A stretch of DNA of 11,416 nucleotides, from contig CADEHD010000042.1 of the NCBI GenBank assembly GCA_902827055.1, forward strand, positions 1 to 11,416, given 5' to 3'. Made by a program: the position numbers and the translations under genes. Origin of the DNA: an uncultured Chloroflexota bacterium. GTDB lineage: Bacteria > Chloroflexota > Dehalococcoidia > UBA2979. This document shows, piece after piece, positions 1 to 6,999 of the stretch (position 1 is the first letter of the stretch; the number at the start of each line of letters is the position of its first letter). Under the pieces are notes generated by a model, which did not search any database, was not told the origin of the DNA, and saw only the letters and a list, made by a program, of their open reading frames with translations.

Positions 1-855
1 GGAGAGGCCGTTCTCCGCCCGCCGCAGGACGTAGATCAGGTCGCCGTGGTCGGCCGGGTCCATCTGGGCGAGCGCCGCGGCAGCCTCGGCGAAGAGCGGG
101 TATCCCTGGCGCCCGACCTCGGTGGTCACGCGCGCCGCGAGGTCCAGGAAGTCGGCGCGCTGGCTGGACTCGACGGCGTGGAGGAGGCGCGGGCCGCGCT
201 CGAAGTACAGGCGCGTGTCCGCCCAGGAGGCGCGGGTCACGGCGCGGGCAAAGCGAAGGAACGCCTCGCGGTCGTCCCGCTCGAGCTGGCCGAAGACATC
301 GGGGGCCGTCTCGAGACAGGCCGTGGCGAGCTCGTAGGAGCGCTCCGTGAGGGCGTCGATGACGTCGACGAACTCATCGAGGGCGCTCATGGTGAGGACG
401 CCGAGGAGGCCCGGGCTCGTCGAGTAGAAGAGCGACGAGAGCGAGATGGACTTCCAGTTGCCGCGGCAGAGGCGCTCGCCGAGGTTCGCCCAGGCCGTGA
501 GGTCCTCTGGGGGGACCAGCTGGAGGATGGCCGGCGTCGACTTCACGTAGGCCGCGGACATCAGCGCGGAGCTACTCGCGAGGTCGGCGGCCGTCTCGCC
601 CCACTGGACCAGCGTGTCGAAATCGATACGAGCGGCGATGTCCGGGGAGGCGCGGAAGTACTCGGCGGCCGCTTCCCAGGACCGGAGGGAGTGGTGGGCG
701 AGCTTGACGCCCTGGCTGGCCCAGGCCTCGAGCTGGTTGGCGTTGAGGTGGCCGTCGAGGGCGGCGACGGCGATGCCGAACTCGTCCGGGAGCGACGCGC
801 CGAAGCCACGAAGCTCGGGGGTGAACCGCTCGATGAGGTCCTGGGCGGGGGTCAT
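1..855 (-). CDS. Large helical-repeat protein, N-terminal 285 residues; probable NorD/CbbO-like partner of the adjacent ATPase (partial)
   Basis: The frame is open from an ATG at 853-855 to the left edge, so only the N-terminus is seen. An AAGGAC ribosome site lies 8 nt upstream (864-869). The protein is alpha-helical in character and contains degenerate repeats of about 37-40 residues, with cores near residues 42-73, 82-111, 119-150, 161-188 and 199-225. The consensus is roughly Trp, Gly, Leu-Ala, Ser, then Tyr-Phe-x-x-Ser-Pro. No catalytic motif is visible. Known context: NorQ/CbbQ-family ATPases are usually encoded beside a large protein (NorD, CbbO, CoxE-like) ending in a von Willebrand factor A domain, and this gene directly follows such an ATPase. 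I infer that a VWA domain lies beyond the window. The repeats and frame are seen; the partner role is inferred. It could instead be an unrelated HEAT-like repeat protein. Confidence 0.75.
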   Translation of the reverse strand, partial: MTPAQDLIERFTPELRGFGASLPDEFGIAVAALDGHLNANQLEAWASQGVKLAHHSLRSWEAAAEYFRASPDIAARIDFDTLVQWGETAADLASSSALMSAAYVKSTPAILQLVPPEDLTAWANLGERLCRGNWKSISLSSLFYSTSPGLLGVLTMSALDEFVDVIDALTERSYELATACLETAPDVFGQLERDDREAFLRFARAVTRASWADTRLYFERGPRLLHAVESSQRADFLDLAARVTTEVGRQGYPLFAEAAAALAQMDPADHGDLIYVLRRAENGLS

Positions 856-884
856 AGGGCGACGTCCTTGTTGGGGCGGAACAG

Positions 885-911
885 TCGAGCCGCGGTCGTG
901 CCGCGGCTCGA
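885..911 (-). other. Perfect 11-bp inverted repeat between the ATPase and repeat-protein genes
   Basis: Arms at 885-895 and 901-911 are exact reverse complements around a 5-nt loop. The hairpin sits in the 92-nt gap, 37 nt after the ATPase stop and 30 nt before the start of the next gene. No T-run follows on the minus strand, so it is not a classical terminator. In a two-gene unit it could be a partial terminator, an attenuator or an mRNA stabiliser that sets the ATPase to partner ratio. Confidence 0.55.
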
Positions 912-947
912 GTCTGGCCGGTTGCGGAGGCCCCCCATGGGAGCCGC

Positions 948-1814
948 TTAGTTCTCGAAGATCGAGGTAACGACTTCCTCGATGGAGCGCTGGACCTCGA
1001 GGTCGTCGGTGAGGGCCCAGACGATGGCCACCTGGCAGGCGCGGCGCGGGGAGATGCCCTGCGCGATGAGCTTGCCTGCGTACACGAGGAGGCGCGTCGA
1101 GACGCCCTCCGCGAGCCCGTGCTCCTTGAGGTTGCGCACCTTCTCAGCGAGCTTGGCGAGCTCCTGCGCGTCCGCGGCCGTGCACTTGGACTCGACCTCG
1201 ATGATCTGCGCTTCCTGGTCGCGCGGCGGGTAGCCGAACTCGATGGCGATGAAGCGCTGGCGCGTGGAGTGCTTCAGGTCCTTGAGCGCGGACTGGTAGC
1301 CCGGGTTGTAGGACATCACGAGGAGGAAGCCATCCGCCGCCTCCAGGAGTTCGCCGCGCTTGTCGATGGGAAGCAGGCGGCGGTAGTCGGTGAGCGGGTG
1401 GATGAGGACCGTGGTGTCCTTGCGTGCCTCGACGATCTCGTCGAGGTAGCAGATGGCACCGACCTTGACGGCGCGGGTGATGGGGCCGTCGATCCAGCGG
1501 GTGCTGTCGCCCTCCAGGAGGTAGCGCCCGACGAGGTCGGAGGCGGTGAGGTCCTCGTGGCAGGCGACCGTGATCAGCGGGACGCCCTCGTTGGACTTGT
1601 CACCCAGGTGCTCGTGGAGGCGCCAGGACATGTATTCGACGAAGCGCGTCTTGCCGGCGCCGGTGGGGCCCTTCAGGAGGACCGGGATCTGGCGCTCATA
1701 GGCCTGCTCGAAGAGCTGGATCTCGTCGGCGATCGGCAGGTAGAAGGGCTCCTCGGTGAGCCGGAACTCCTCGACGGCGATCTGCTTGAAGCCCTGGGAC
1801 GGCGTGATCGTCAA
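948..1814 (-). CDS. MoxR/NorQ/CbbQ-family AAA+ ATPase
   Basis: This 288-residue AAA+ ATPase is of the type that remodels or inserts metal centres in client enzymes together with a VWA-domain partner (NorQ-NorD, CbbQ-CbbO). Visible motifs are Walker A GPTGAGKT at 49-56, Walker B ICYLDEI at 121-127, a sensor-1 Asn in SYN at 168-170, an arginine-finger region STRQRF at 183-188, and a sensor-2 STR at 239-241. The segments ACHEDLTASDLVGRYLL (84-100) and EARKDTTVLIHPLTDYRR (129-146) are typical of the NorQ/CbbQ branch. Start choice: TTG at 1812-1814 with GAGG 6 nt upstream. The nearest upstream in-frame stop is only 7 codons away, with no ATG or GTG between, so TTG is close to forced. The length is normal for the family. 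No Rubisco, NO reductase or CO dehydrogenase genes are visible, so the client is unknown. Confidence 0.93.
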   Translation of the reverse strand: MTITPSQGFKQIAVEEFRLTEEPFYLPIADEIQLFEQAYERQIPVLLKGPTGAGKTRFVEYMSWRLHEHLGDKSNEGVPLITVACHEDLTASDLVGRYLLEGDSTRWIDGPITRAVKVGAICYLDEIVEARKDTTVLIHPLTDYRRLLPIDKRGELLEAADGFLLVMSYNPGYQSALKDLKHSTRQRFIAIEFGYPPRDQEAQIIEVESKCTAADAQELAKLAEKVRNLKEHGLAEGVSTRLLVYAGKLIAQGISPRRACQVAIVWALTDDLEVQRSIEEVVTSIFEN

Positions 1815-1882
1815 GATGTGCCTCGCACTACGTTACTCGGGTTCGTGACCGCAGGTGGGACGAACGGTGACCGGCCCTGGCG

Positions 1883-2479
1883 CTACGGCTGCAGCTTCTT
1901 CCAGCGCGCGTCCACGCGCTTCGTGAGGTCCTCGAGCGAATCGGAGTTGTCGATTTTGACGTCGGCGTGCTCGAGACGCTCCTTGTTGGAGAGCTGGGAG
2001 TCGATGCGCGCCTGGGCCTGCTCGGCCGTGAGGTTATTGCGAGCCATGAGGCGCTCCCGCGCGACCTCCGGGCGGACGTAGACGACCCAGACCTCGTCAA
2101 CGAGGTCGATCCACTCGGCCTCGATGAGGACGGCGGCCTCAAGGACCACCACCTTGGTGGTGCCGCGGGCGCGTTCAGCCTCGATCTCCTCGGCAGCCAT
2201 GCGGCGGATCTCAGGCCAGGCGATGTCGGTGAGGCGCTTCATCTGGACGGGGTCGCCGAAGACCTTCCCGCCGAGGGCCTGGCGGTTGATGCTGCCGTCG
2301 GCGGCCACGATGTCGTGGCCGAACTCATTGACGACCTTCTGGAAGCCGGGGCTACCCGGCTCGTAGACGCGGTGCCCGAGGCGGTCCGCGTCGATCACGT
2401 GTGCGCCGTTGTTGCGGAGCTGCTCGGCAGCCGTCGACTTCCCGGAGGCGATACCTCCGGTGAGACCGATGACAATCAT
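1883..2479 (-). CDS. coaE: Dephospho-CoA kinase
   Basis: It catalyses ATP-dependent phosphorylation of the 3'-hydroxyl of dephospho-CoA, the last step of coenzyme A synthesis, in the cytoplasm. The 198-residue length is normal. A P-loop GGIASGKST is at residues 8-16, followed by the DADRL motif (30-34) that binds the CoA substrate. A Leu-Glu-Ala-Ala-Val-Leu-Ile stretch (113-119) precedes the strand ending in VWVVYV. The lid region has RERLMARNNLT (141-151) and an AQARIDSQ motif (155-162). The ATG at 2477-2479 has a GGGAG site about 5 nt upstream. A promoter lies about 90 nt upstream, and a strong hairpin separates the gene from etfA. The NorQ-like ATPase gene starts 68 nt downstream and may be co-transcribed. 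Placement beside acyl-CoA genes makes metabolic sense but is not evidence of regulation. Confidence 0.96.
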   Translation of the reverse strand: MIVIGLTGGIASGKSTAAEQLRNNGAHVIDADRLGHRVYEPGSPGFQKVVNEFGHDIVAADGSINRQALGGKVFGDPVQMKRLTDIAWPEIRRMAAEEIEAERARGTTKVVVLEAAVLIEAEWIDLVDEVWVVYVRPEVARERLMARNNLTAEQAQARIDSQLSNKERLEHADVKIDNSDSLEDLTKRVDARWKKLQP

Positions 2480-2567
2480 GGTGTCTCCCGAAGAGGTACG
2501 TCGGCGATGTGCCCGGGACGTGGCAGGCCGATCCCGTGTGGGCTGATTCGCTCACTAATGTGCGTGC

Positions 2568-2596
2568 ATTGTATTTTCGCGGGCGGCTGGTCGCAA
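2568..2596 (-). promoter_or_regulatory. Sigma70-type promoter upstream of coaE
   Basis: On the minus strand a TTGCGA box (2591-2596) and a TACAAT box (2568-2573) are separated by exactly 17 nt. The region is AT-richer than its surroundings. Predicted transcription would start near 2561, giving a leader of about 80 nt before the coaE ATG. It lies just downstream of the etfA terminator-like hairpin, as expected for a new transcription unit. The call rests on consensus matching only. Confidence 0.6.
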
Positions 2597-2633
2597 GGCG
2601 AAGTTATGCCTTCAAGTGAAGCCCGGGTGCAGA

Positions 2634-2668
2634 CAACGAGGCCGCTGGGTGTTCCAGCGGCCTCGTTG
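2634..2668 (-). terminator. Strong hairpin after etfA, probable terminator
   Basis: A perfect 15-bp stem (2634-2648 with 2654-2668) encloses a 5-nt loop, about 39 nt beyond the etfA stop codon. A smaller GAGCC/GGCTC hairpin (about 2672-2686) lies between. There is no T-run on either side, so termination would be of the U-poor type common in GC-rich genomes, or the structure may protect the 3' end of the etfBA mRNA. Confidence 0.7.
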
Positions 2669-2706
2669 GGTCGAGCCGGGGGCTCGGTGGGACCCTGAAG
2701 CGGGAC

Positions 2707-3681
2707 TTACTTGGCGGCCTTCACGGCCGCGATGAGGGCCGGAACCACGGCCTTCCAGTCGCCGACGATGCCGTACTTCGCGGTCTTGAAGATGTTGGCT
2801 TCCTTGTCGCGGTTAATAGCGACGATCATCTTGGAGCCGCTGCAGCCTGCCATGTGCTGGCTGGCGCCCGAGATAGCGACCGCGACGTAGAGGTCGGGAG
2901 TCACGACCTTGCCGGTGAGGCCCACCTGCTTGGCGGGCGGGTACCAGCCGAGGTCGACAGCGGCGCGCGAGGCGCCGGTGGTCGCCTTGTCGGAGCCGAA
3001 CGCCTCGGCGAGGGCCTCGATCTCGCGGAAGCCCTCGGCATCGCCGAGGCCGCGACCGCCGGCGACGACGATCGGCGCCTCCTCCATCTTCAGGCCCGTG
3101 GAGACCGCCGCCTCCATGCCCACGATCTCGATGCTCGAGGCGCTGGCCGCGCCGAGGTCGACCGTCTCACCGCTGGCGCCGGCTGCGGGTGCAGCGGCGT
3201 CGAACGACTTGGCGCGGACCGTGGCGATGGCCGGGGAGCTGGCGAAGCTGTAGACGGCGAGAGCGTTGCCGCCGTAGCAGGGGCGCGTGGCCTTGAAGGA
3301 GCCGCCGTCCATCGCGACACCGACGCAGTCCATCGCGACGGCGGTGTTGCGGCGGAAGGCGATGCGGGGGGCGACATCGCGACCAATGGGGGACTGGGCG
3401 AAGAGGACGACGCCGGGGTTCTGCTGGCCCACCGCGGCGTCGACCGCGGCGGCCCACTGGTCGGCTCGGCCGTCGTCGTAGGCGGCGTCGCCGGAGGAGA
3501 AGACCTTGGTGGCGCCAGCGGCGAAGGCGCTGGCAGCCGCCGCGCCGGCGGTGGCCCCGAGGAGGGTAACGGCGACGGCGCCGCCCTCGGCGAGGGACTT
3601 GGCCGCGTTCAGCAGCTCGGCGGTGGTGGAGGTGATGTCACCGCCGGCGAGTTCGCCGACGACGAGTACGTCCTGTGCCAT
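2707..3681 (-). CDS. etfA: Electron transfer flavoprotein, alpha subunit
   Basis: This FAD-binding subunit of the soluble EtfAB heterodimer accepts electrons from acyl-CoA dehydrogenases and similar flavoenzymes and passes them to a quinone reductase. At 324 residues it has family length. The C-terminal FAD domain is intact: VVAGGRG (205-211), GASR (236-239, whose Arg contacts the flavin), QVGLTGK (252-258, with the conserved Thr), SGASQHMAG (271-279), AIN (288-290) and YGIVGD (303-308). The N-terminal half is rich in Ala and Gly and less conserved, as usual. The ATG at 3679-3681 has an AAAGGA site 9 nt upstream. It lies 42 nt behind etfB and is the last gene before a 15-bp hairpin. The upstream membrane Fe-S protein (4814-6997) is the likely electron acceptor. 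Confidence 0.97.
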   Translation of the reverse strand: MAQDVLVVGELAGGDITSTTAELLNAAKSLAEGGAVAVTLLGATAGAAAASAFAAGATKVFSSGDAAYDDGRADQWAAAVDAAVGQQNPGVVLFAQSPIGRDVAPRIAFRRNTAVAMDCVGVAMDGGSFKATRPCYGGNALAVYSFASSPAIATVRAKSFDAAAPAAGASGETVDLGAASASSIEIVGMEAAVSTGLKMEEAPIVVAGGRGLGDAEGFREIEALAEAFGSDKATTGASRAAVDLGWYPPAKQVGLTGKVVTPDLYVAVAISGASQHMAGCSGSKMIVAINRDKEANIFKTAKYGIVGDWKAVVPALIAAVKAAK

Positions 3682-3723
3682 GGTGTGGTGTCCTTTCGGG
3701 TGTTGACTACCTGGGAGTGGCGG

Positions 3724-4527
3724 CTAGAGGACCTTGTCGGCCTGGAGGGCGTTGACGAGGTTCTGCGCCTGCTCCTGCGGCGTCTCACCCTCAATGATGA
3801 TGACGTTCCCGCCAGCCTGCGGGATGAACAGCCGCTCGAGCTTGAGCTGGGCGCCGCTGGCGCCGACAGCGCCCGCGTCCAGGCCGAGGTCAGCGGCGGA
3901 CCACTTGGTCACCGTCTTCTTGGCGGCCTGCATGATCTGAGCGAGCTTGGGGTAGCGGGGCTCGCCGAGCTCGTTGGAGACCGTGACGACGGACGGGAGC
4001 GGAAGCTTGACCGTCTGGAAGCCGTCCGGGAGGACGCGCTGGACGACCATCTTGTCGCCCTCGACCTTGACGTCCTTGGCGATGATGGCGGCCTGCCAGC
4101 CGAGGGTCTCGGCGATACCGACACCGGTCTGGCCCATGTCCCAGTCCGCGGCCTGGCGCCCGCAGAAGACCGCGTCGACGTTGCCGAGCTTCTGGATGGC
4201 GGCGGAGAGCACCTTGACGGTGCCGTTCCAGTCGCCGCCCTGGAAGGCGTCGTCGTCGAGGAGGAGGCCCTCATCGGCGCCCATCGCGAGCACCTGCTTG
4301 ATGGCGGCCGCGGCCGACTCCTTGCCCATGGAAACGACCGTGATCTTCACGTCGCTGCCGGCCTCCTTGATGCGGAGGGCAGCTTCGGCGGCGATGGCGT
4401 CGAACTGGCTGAGCACCGGGGCGATGCCCTGGGCCGGGATCACCTCGTTGGTCTGCTCGTTGACACGGAAGGCCGATGGCGGCGTCTCCGGGTCCGGGAT
4501 CTGCTTGGCGCAAACGACGAAATGCAT
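3724..4527 (-). CDS. etfB: Electron transfer flavoprotein, beta subunit
   Basis: This is the AMP-binding partner of EtfA; it forms the docking surface for acyl-CoA dehydrogenases. The 267-residue length is normal. The N-terminal strand VVCAKQIPDP (4-13) is typical. The nucleotide-binding loop CGRQAADWDMGQTG (122-135) has Trp between two Asp residues and keeps the Gly-Gln-x-Gly. The conserved Asn (185) and the segment EPRYPKL (189-195), followed by Ala-Ala-Lys-Lys, match the beta-subunit recognition loop region. The ATG at 4525-4527 has a very strong GGAGGA site 8 nt upstream. The order etfB then etfA, 42 nt apart, is the standard operon layout. Whether this ETF is conventional or electron-bifurcating cannot be decided from motifs alone. 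The adjacent menaquinone-oxidoreductase-type gene favours conventional, respiration-linked ETF. Confidence 0.97.
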   Translation of the reverse strand: MHFVVCAKQIPDPETPPSAFRVNEQTNEVIPAQGIAPVLSQFDAIAAEAALRIKEAGSDVKITVVSMGKESAAAAIKQVLAMGADEGLLLDDDAFQGGDWNGTVKVLSAAIQKLGNVDAVFCGRQAADWDMGQTGVGIAETLGWQAAIIAKDVKVEGDKMVVQRVLPDGFQTVKLPLPSVVTVSNELGEPRYPKLAQIMQAAKKTVTKWSAADLGLDAGAVGASGAQLKLERLFIPQAGGNVIIIEGETPQEQAQNLVNALQADKVL

Positions 4528-4577
4528 GGGTTCCGTTCCTCCCCCCGCGGGAGCACCGCCCCCGAGGCGTCATTCAA

Positions 4578-4727
4578 CCCGGGCGTGACCCCGGGACCGC
4601 GTACTGGTGCGAGGACCGTGTCGAGCCGCTCAGCCAGGTGCAGCTGAGGCGGTATGACCGTAGACCCCCGCCGAGGCCGGGCGCGAGACGCCCGGAGCGC
4701 TTGCCCGGAGTGCCAGGCCTCAGCCTG
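4578..4727 (-). other. Structured spacer upstream of etfB with several small hairpins
   Basis: The 286-nt gap between the membrane Fe-S gene and etfB holds no convincing gene. Besides the strong hairpin at 4746-4775, it contains a 6-bp CCCGGG stem (4578-4583 with 4590-4595), a 7-bp stem with 5-nt loop (4677-4683 with 4689-4695) and a 5-bp stem (about 4714-4727). I see no well-spaced promoter boxes. It may be an etfBA leader or simply GC-rich spacer. Confidence 0.35.
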
Positions 4728-4745
4728 TCACGAACCTGGGGCGCA

Positions 4746-4775
4746 CTGCGCGGCGAAGGTGCCTTCGCCGCGCAG
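4746..4775 (-). terminator. Hairpin 38 nt after the membrane Fe-S gene, possible terminator
   Basis: Arms at 4746-4759 and 4762-4775 are perfect 14-nt complements; with steric limits this is a 13-bp stem with a 4-nt loop. It lies 38 nt beyond the stop codon of the Fe-S protein on the minus strand. No T-run follows. It probably ends or attenuates the ligase/Fe-S transcript before etfBA. Confidence 0.65.
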
Positions 4776-4813
4776 CATTGTAGTGAGGAATTCGCGGAAT
4801 GGCTTGGTGTGGG

Positions 4814-6997
4814 TCAGGCCTTTGCCGCGTCCGGGCCGAGCACCGCCTGTTCGAGGAGTTCGGCGACGTCGAAGGCGCGCATCCGGGATTCCTCGTCGGG
4901 CTGGATGGCCGGGATGCCGTCCTCGAACATCTGGATGCAGAACGGGCAGTTGGAGACCAGGCCGGTGGCGCCGGTGGTCGTGGCTTCCTCGGTACGGACG
5001 TGATTGACGCGCCGCTCGCCCAGCTCCTCCTGCCACATGTTGCCACCGCCCGCGCCGCAGCAGAGGCCGGCACTCTTCGAGCGCTGCATCTCGCGCATCT
5101 GGGCGCCGGGCAGCACCGCGAGGATCTCACGCGGCGCGTCGTAGACGCCGTTCAGGCGCCCGAGGTAGCAGGAGTCGTGGTACGTCACCGTGTTGGTCGC
5201 GATGGGGAACTTCGGGATGAGCGTGCGCTGCTGGACGGCCTGCGCGAGGAACTCCGTGTGGTGGAGCACCTCGAAGTGGCCGCCGAACTGCGGGTACTCA
5301 TTCTTGAACGTGTTGAAGCAGTGCGGGCAGTTCGTGATGACCCGCTGCACGCCCTTCGACTTGAACGTCTCGATCAGTTGCTGCGCGAGGATCTGGTAGA
5401 GGTACTCGTTACCGAGGCGCCTCGCGGGGTCGCCGTTACAGGTCTCCTCCTGGCCCAGGACGCCGAACGAAGCGCCCGCCTCGCGGAGGAGGCGGAACAC
5501 CGAGCGCGTGATCGGCAGGTTGCGCTCGACGAGCGAACCGGAGCATCCGACCCAGTAGAGGTACTCCTGGGAGCCATCGAACAGCGGAACGTCGCCGAGG
5601 CCCTCCATCCACGTCGTGCGCTCGAAGGCCGTGCCGCGCCAGGGGTGGCCGCGCATCTCCATGTTCTCCAGCGCCTGCTGGGCGGTGGCGGGGATGCGCG
5701 CCTCGTCGAGCACCAGGTAGCGGCGCATGTCGACGATGGTCGGAACGTGCTCGATGAGGACGGGGCACTCCTGAACGCAGGCGCCGCAGGTGCGGCAGGC
5801 CCAGAGCGTCTCGTCCTGGATGACCTCGCCGACCATCGCGACGGGCGAGACGGCGCGGACATCGCCGCCCGCGTGGCCGACGCGCTGGAGCTCCGGACCG
5901 ACATCGGCGAGGTGCCGCTTGAGGTCCTGGATGAGGTGCATCGGGGAGAGCGGCTGACCGGCGAGGTTCGCCGGGCAGACGTTGGTGCAGCGGCCACATC
6001 GGACGCACGCGTCGAGCTCGAAGAGCTGCTTCCAGGTGAAGTCCTGGATCTGCCCCACGCCAAAGACCTCGCGCTCCTCGATGTTGGGGATCGCGTTGAG
6101 GCGGCCTGGGGCATCGGTGCGCAGGAAGAACGCGTTCACCGGGGCGAAGAGCAGGTGGTCGAGCTTGGTGAAGACGATCAGGCCCAGCCAGCCGAAGGCG
6201 ATCACGATGTGCGTGATCCAGGACCAGTAATGGGCAAAGAGCATCTGCGGCTCGGTCATCTCGAAGACCGAGAAGAACAGGGCCATGCCGGCGGAGACGA
6301 AGGACCACGTCGCCCAGTCCGGGTGCTGTTCGAGCTCCGTGGCGAGGATGCGGAACGTCTCCACGAAGAACCCGCTCAGGAGGACCACACCGAGGCCCCA
6401 GATGATGAGGTGGTCCTCGACGCGCTCGTCCCAGCGGATGCGGTGGTAGTTGTCGAAGTAGCGGCGGTAGAGGGCCATGCCCACACCGACGAGGCCGATC
6501 AGTCCGAAGAGGTCGCCGTAGAAGGAGTAGAAGAGGTAGTAGTTGCCGGTGAGGAAATGCAGCTGGAGGTCGTCATCGATGGCCACCTGGGCCGTGACGA
6601 ACGTCAGCATCACAATCGAGGAGAGGATGCACCAGTGCATGATCCCCGCGTAGCGGTCGCGGCGGAGCTTGTCCTGGGTCAGCCCGAATCGCGTGGCGTT
6701 CCGGAGCCGGTTCGGCCAGTCCGCGAGGATCCCGGGGGTGGGCTTGCCGAGCATCCAGATCGAGGCGTGGCGGACGAGGCCGTACACGAGCAGACCCACC
6801 AGGGCCGACATCAACGTGTAGGCGAGCCAGCCGGGCACCTCGTTCCAGAAGACCTCGCGGCCGGCCGACGTGCGCTCCGCCTCGGCCGCGACGACGATTC
6901 CGGTGCCGGCCAGCCCGACGGCCGTGCTCCACCAGGCCCCCAGGACGCGCGTCCGGGCGGGCTTACCTTCGGGGAAGGCGACCTCGGCGGTAGCCAC
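4814..6997 (-). CDS. Membrane Fe-S oxidoreductase, ETF:menaquinone-oxidoreductase type (NarI-like plus HdrD-like fusion)
   Basis: This 727-residue fusion resembles the membrane proteins that move electrons from reduced ETF to menaquinone (EMO of Syntrophomonas; EtfD, Rv0338c, of Mycobacterium tuberculosis). The N-terminal third has about seven hydrophobic segments (near 19-38, 57-76, 119-139, 154-177, 196-215, 228-246, 258-277) with His at 77, 121, 256 and 263 as possible heme b ligands, as in NarI-type cytochromes. Two ferredoxin-like 4Fe-4S motifs follow: Cys 331/334/337/341 and 401/404/407/411. Two CCG-type domains come last: Cys 485, 520, 557, 560 and Cys 610, 646-647, 684, 687. The first has Cys-Asn where heterodisulfide reductases have Cys-Cys. 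Start choice: GTG at 6995-6997, 2 nt after the ligase stop. An ATG at 7093 would add a basic tail read from inside the ligase gene. The strong structural match and the nearby etfBA support the role; the direction of electron flow is inferred. Confidence 0.9.
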   Translation of the reverse strand: MATAEVAFPEGKPARTRVLGAWWSTAVGLAGTGIVVAAEAERTSAGREVFWNEVPGWLAYTLMSALVGLLVYGLVRHASIWMLGKPTPGILADWPNRLRNATRFGLTQDKLRRDRYAGIMHWCILSSIVMLTFVTAQVAIDDDLQLHFLTGNYYLFYSFYGDLFGLIGLVGVGMALYRRYFDNYHRIRWDERVEDHLIIWGLGVVLLSGFFVETFRILATELEQHPDWATWSFVSAGMALFFSVFEMTEPQMLFAHYWSWITHIVIAFGWLGLIVFTKLDHLLFAPVNAFFLRTDAPGRLNAIPNIEEREVFGVGQIQDFTWKQLFELDACVRCGRCTNVCPANLAGQPLSPMHLIQDLKRHLADVGPELQRVGHAGGDVRAVSPVAMVGEVIQDETLWACRTCGACVQECPVLIEHVPTIVDMRRYLVLDEARIPATAQQALENMEMRGHPWRGTAFERTTWMEGLGDVPLFDGSQEYLYWVGCSGSLVERNLPITRSVFRLLREAGASFGVLGQEETCNGDPARRLGNEYLYQILAQQLIETFKSKGVQRVITNCPHCFNTFKNEYPQFGGHFEVLHHTEFLAQAVQQRTLIPKFPIATNTVTYHDSCYLGRLNGVYDAPREILAVLPGAQMREMQRSKSAGLCCGAGGGNMWQEELGERRVNHVRTEEATTTGATGLVSNCPFCIQMFEDGIPAIQPDEESRMRAFDVAELLEQAVLGPDAAKA

Positions 6998-6999
6998 GC

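Noticed and set aside
46..951. Plus-strand open frame opposite the repeat protein
   Set aside because: The minus-strand frame has coherent internal repeats, a good ribosome site and a sensible neighbour; the plus frame has low-complexity antisense composition.
2854..4647. Long plus-strand open frame of about 600 codons opposite etfA and etfB
   Set aside because: It is antisense to two unmistakable genes, has Gly/Asp/Val/Arg-skewed composition typical of reverse-strand GC-rich frames, and shows no family motif.
4600..4700. Promoter for etfBA
   Set aside because: A TCGACA element is present on the minus strand, but no acceptable -10 box follows at the right distance.
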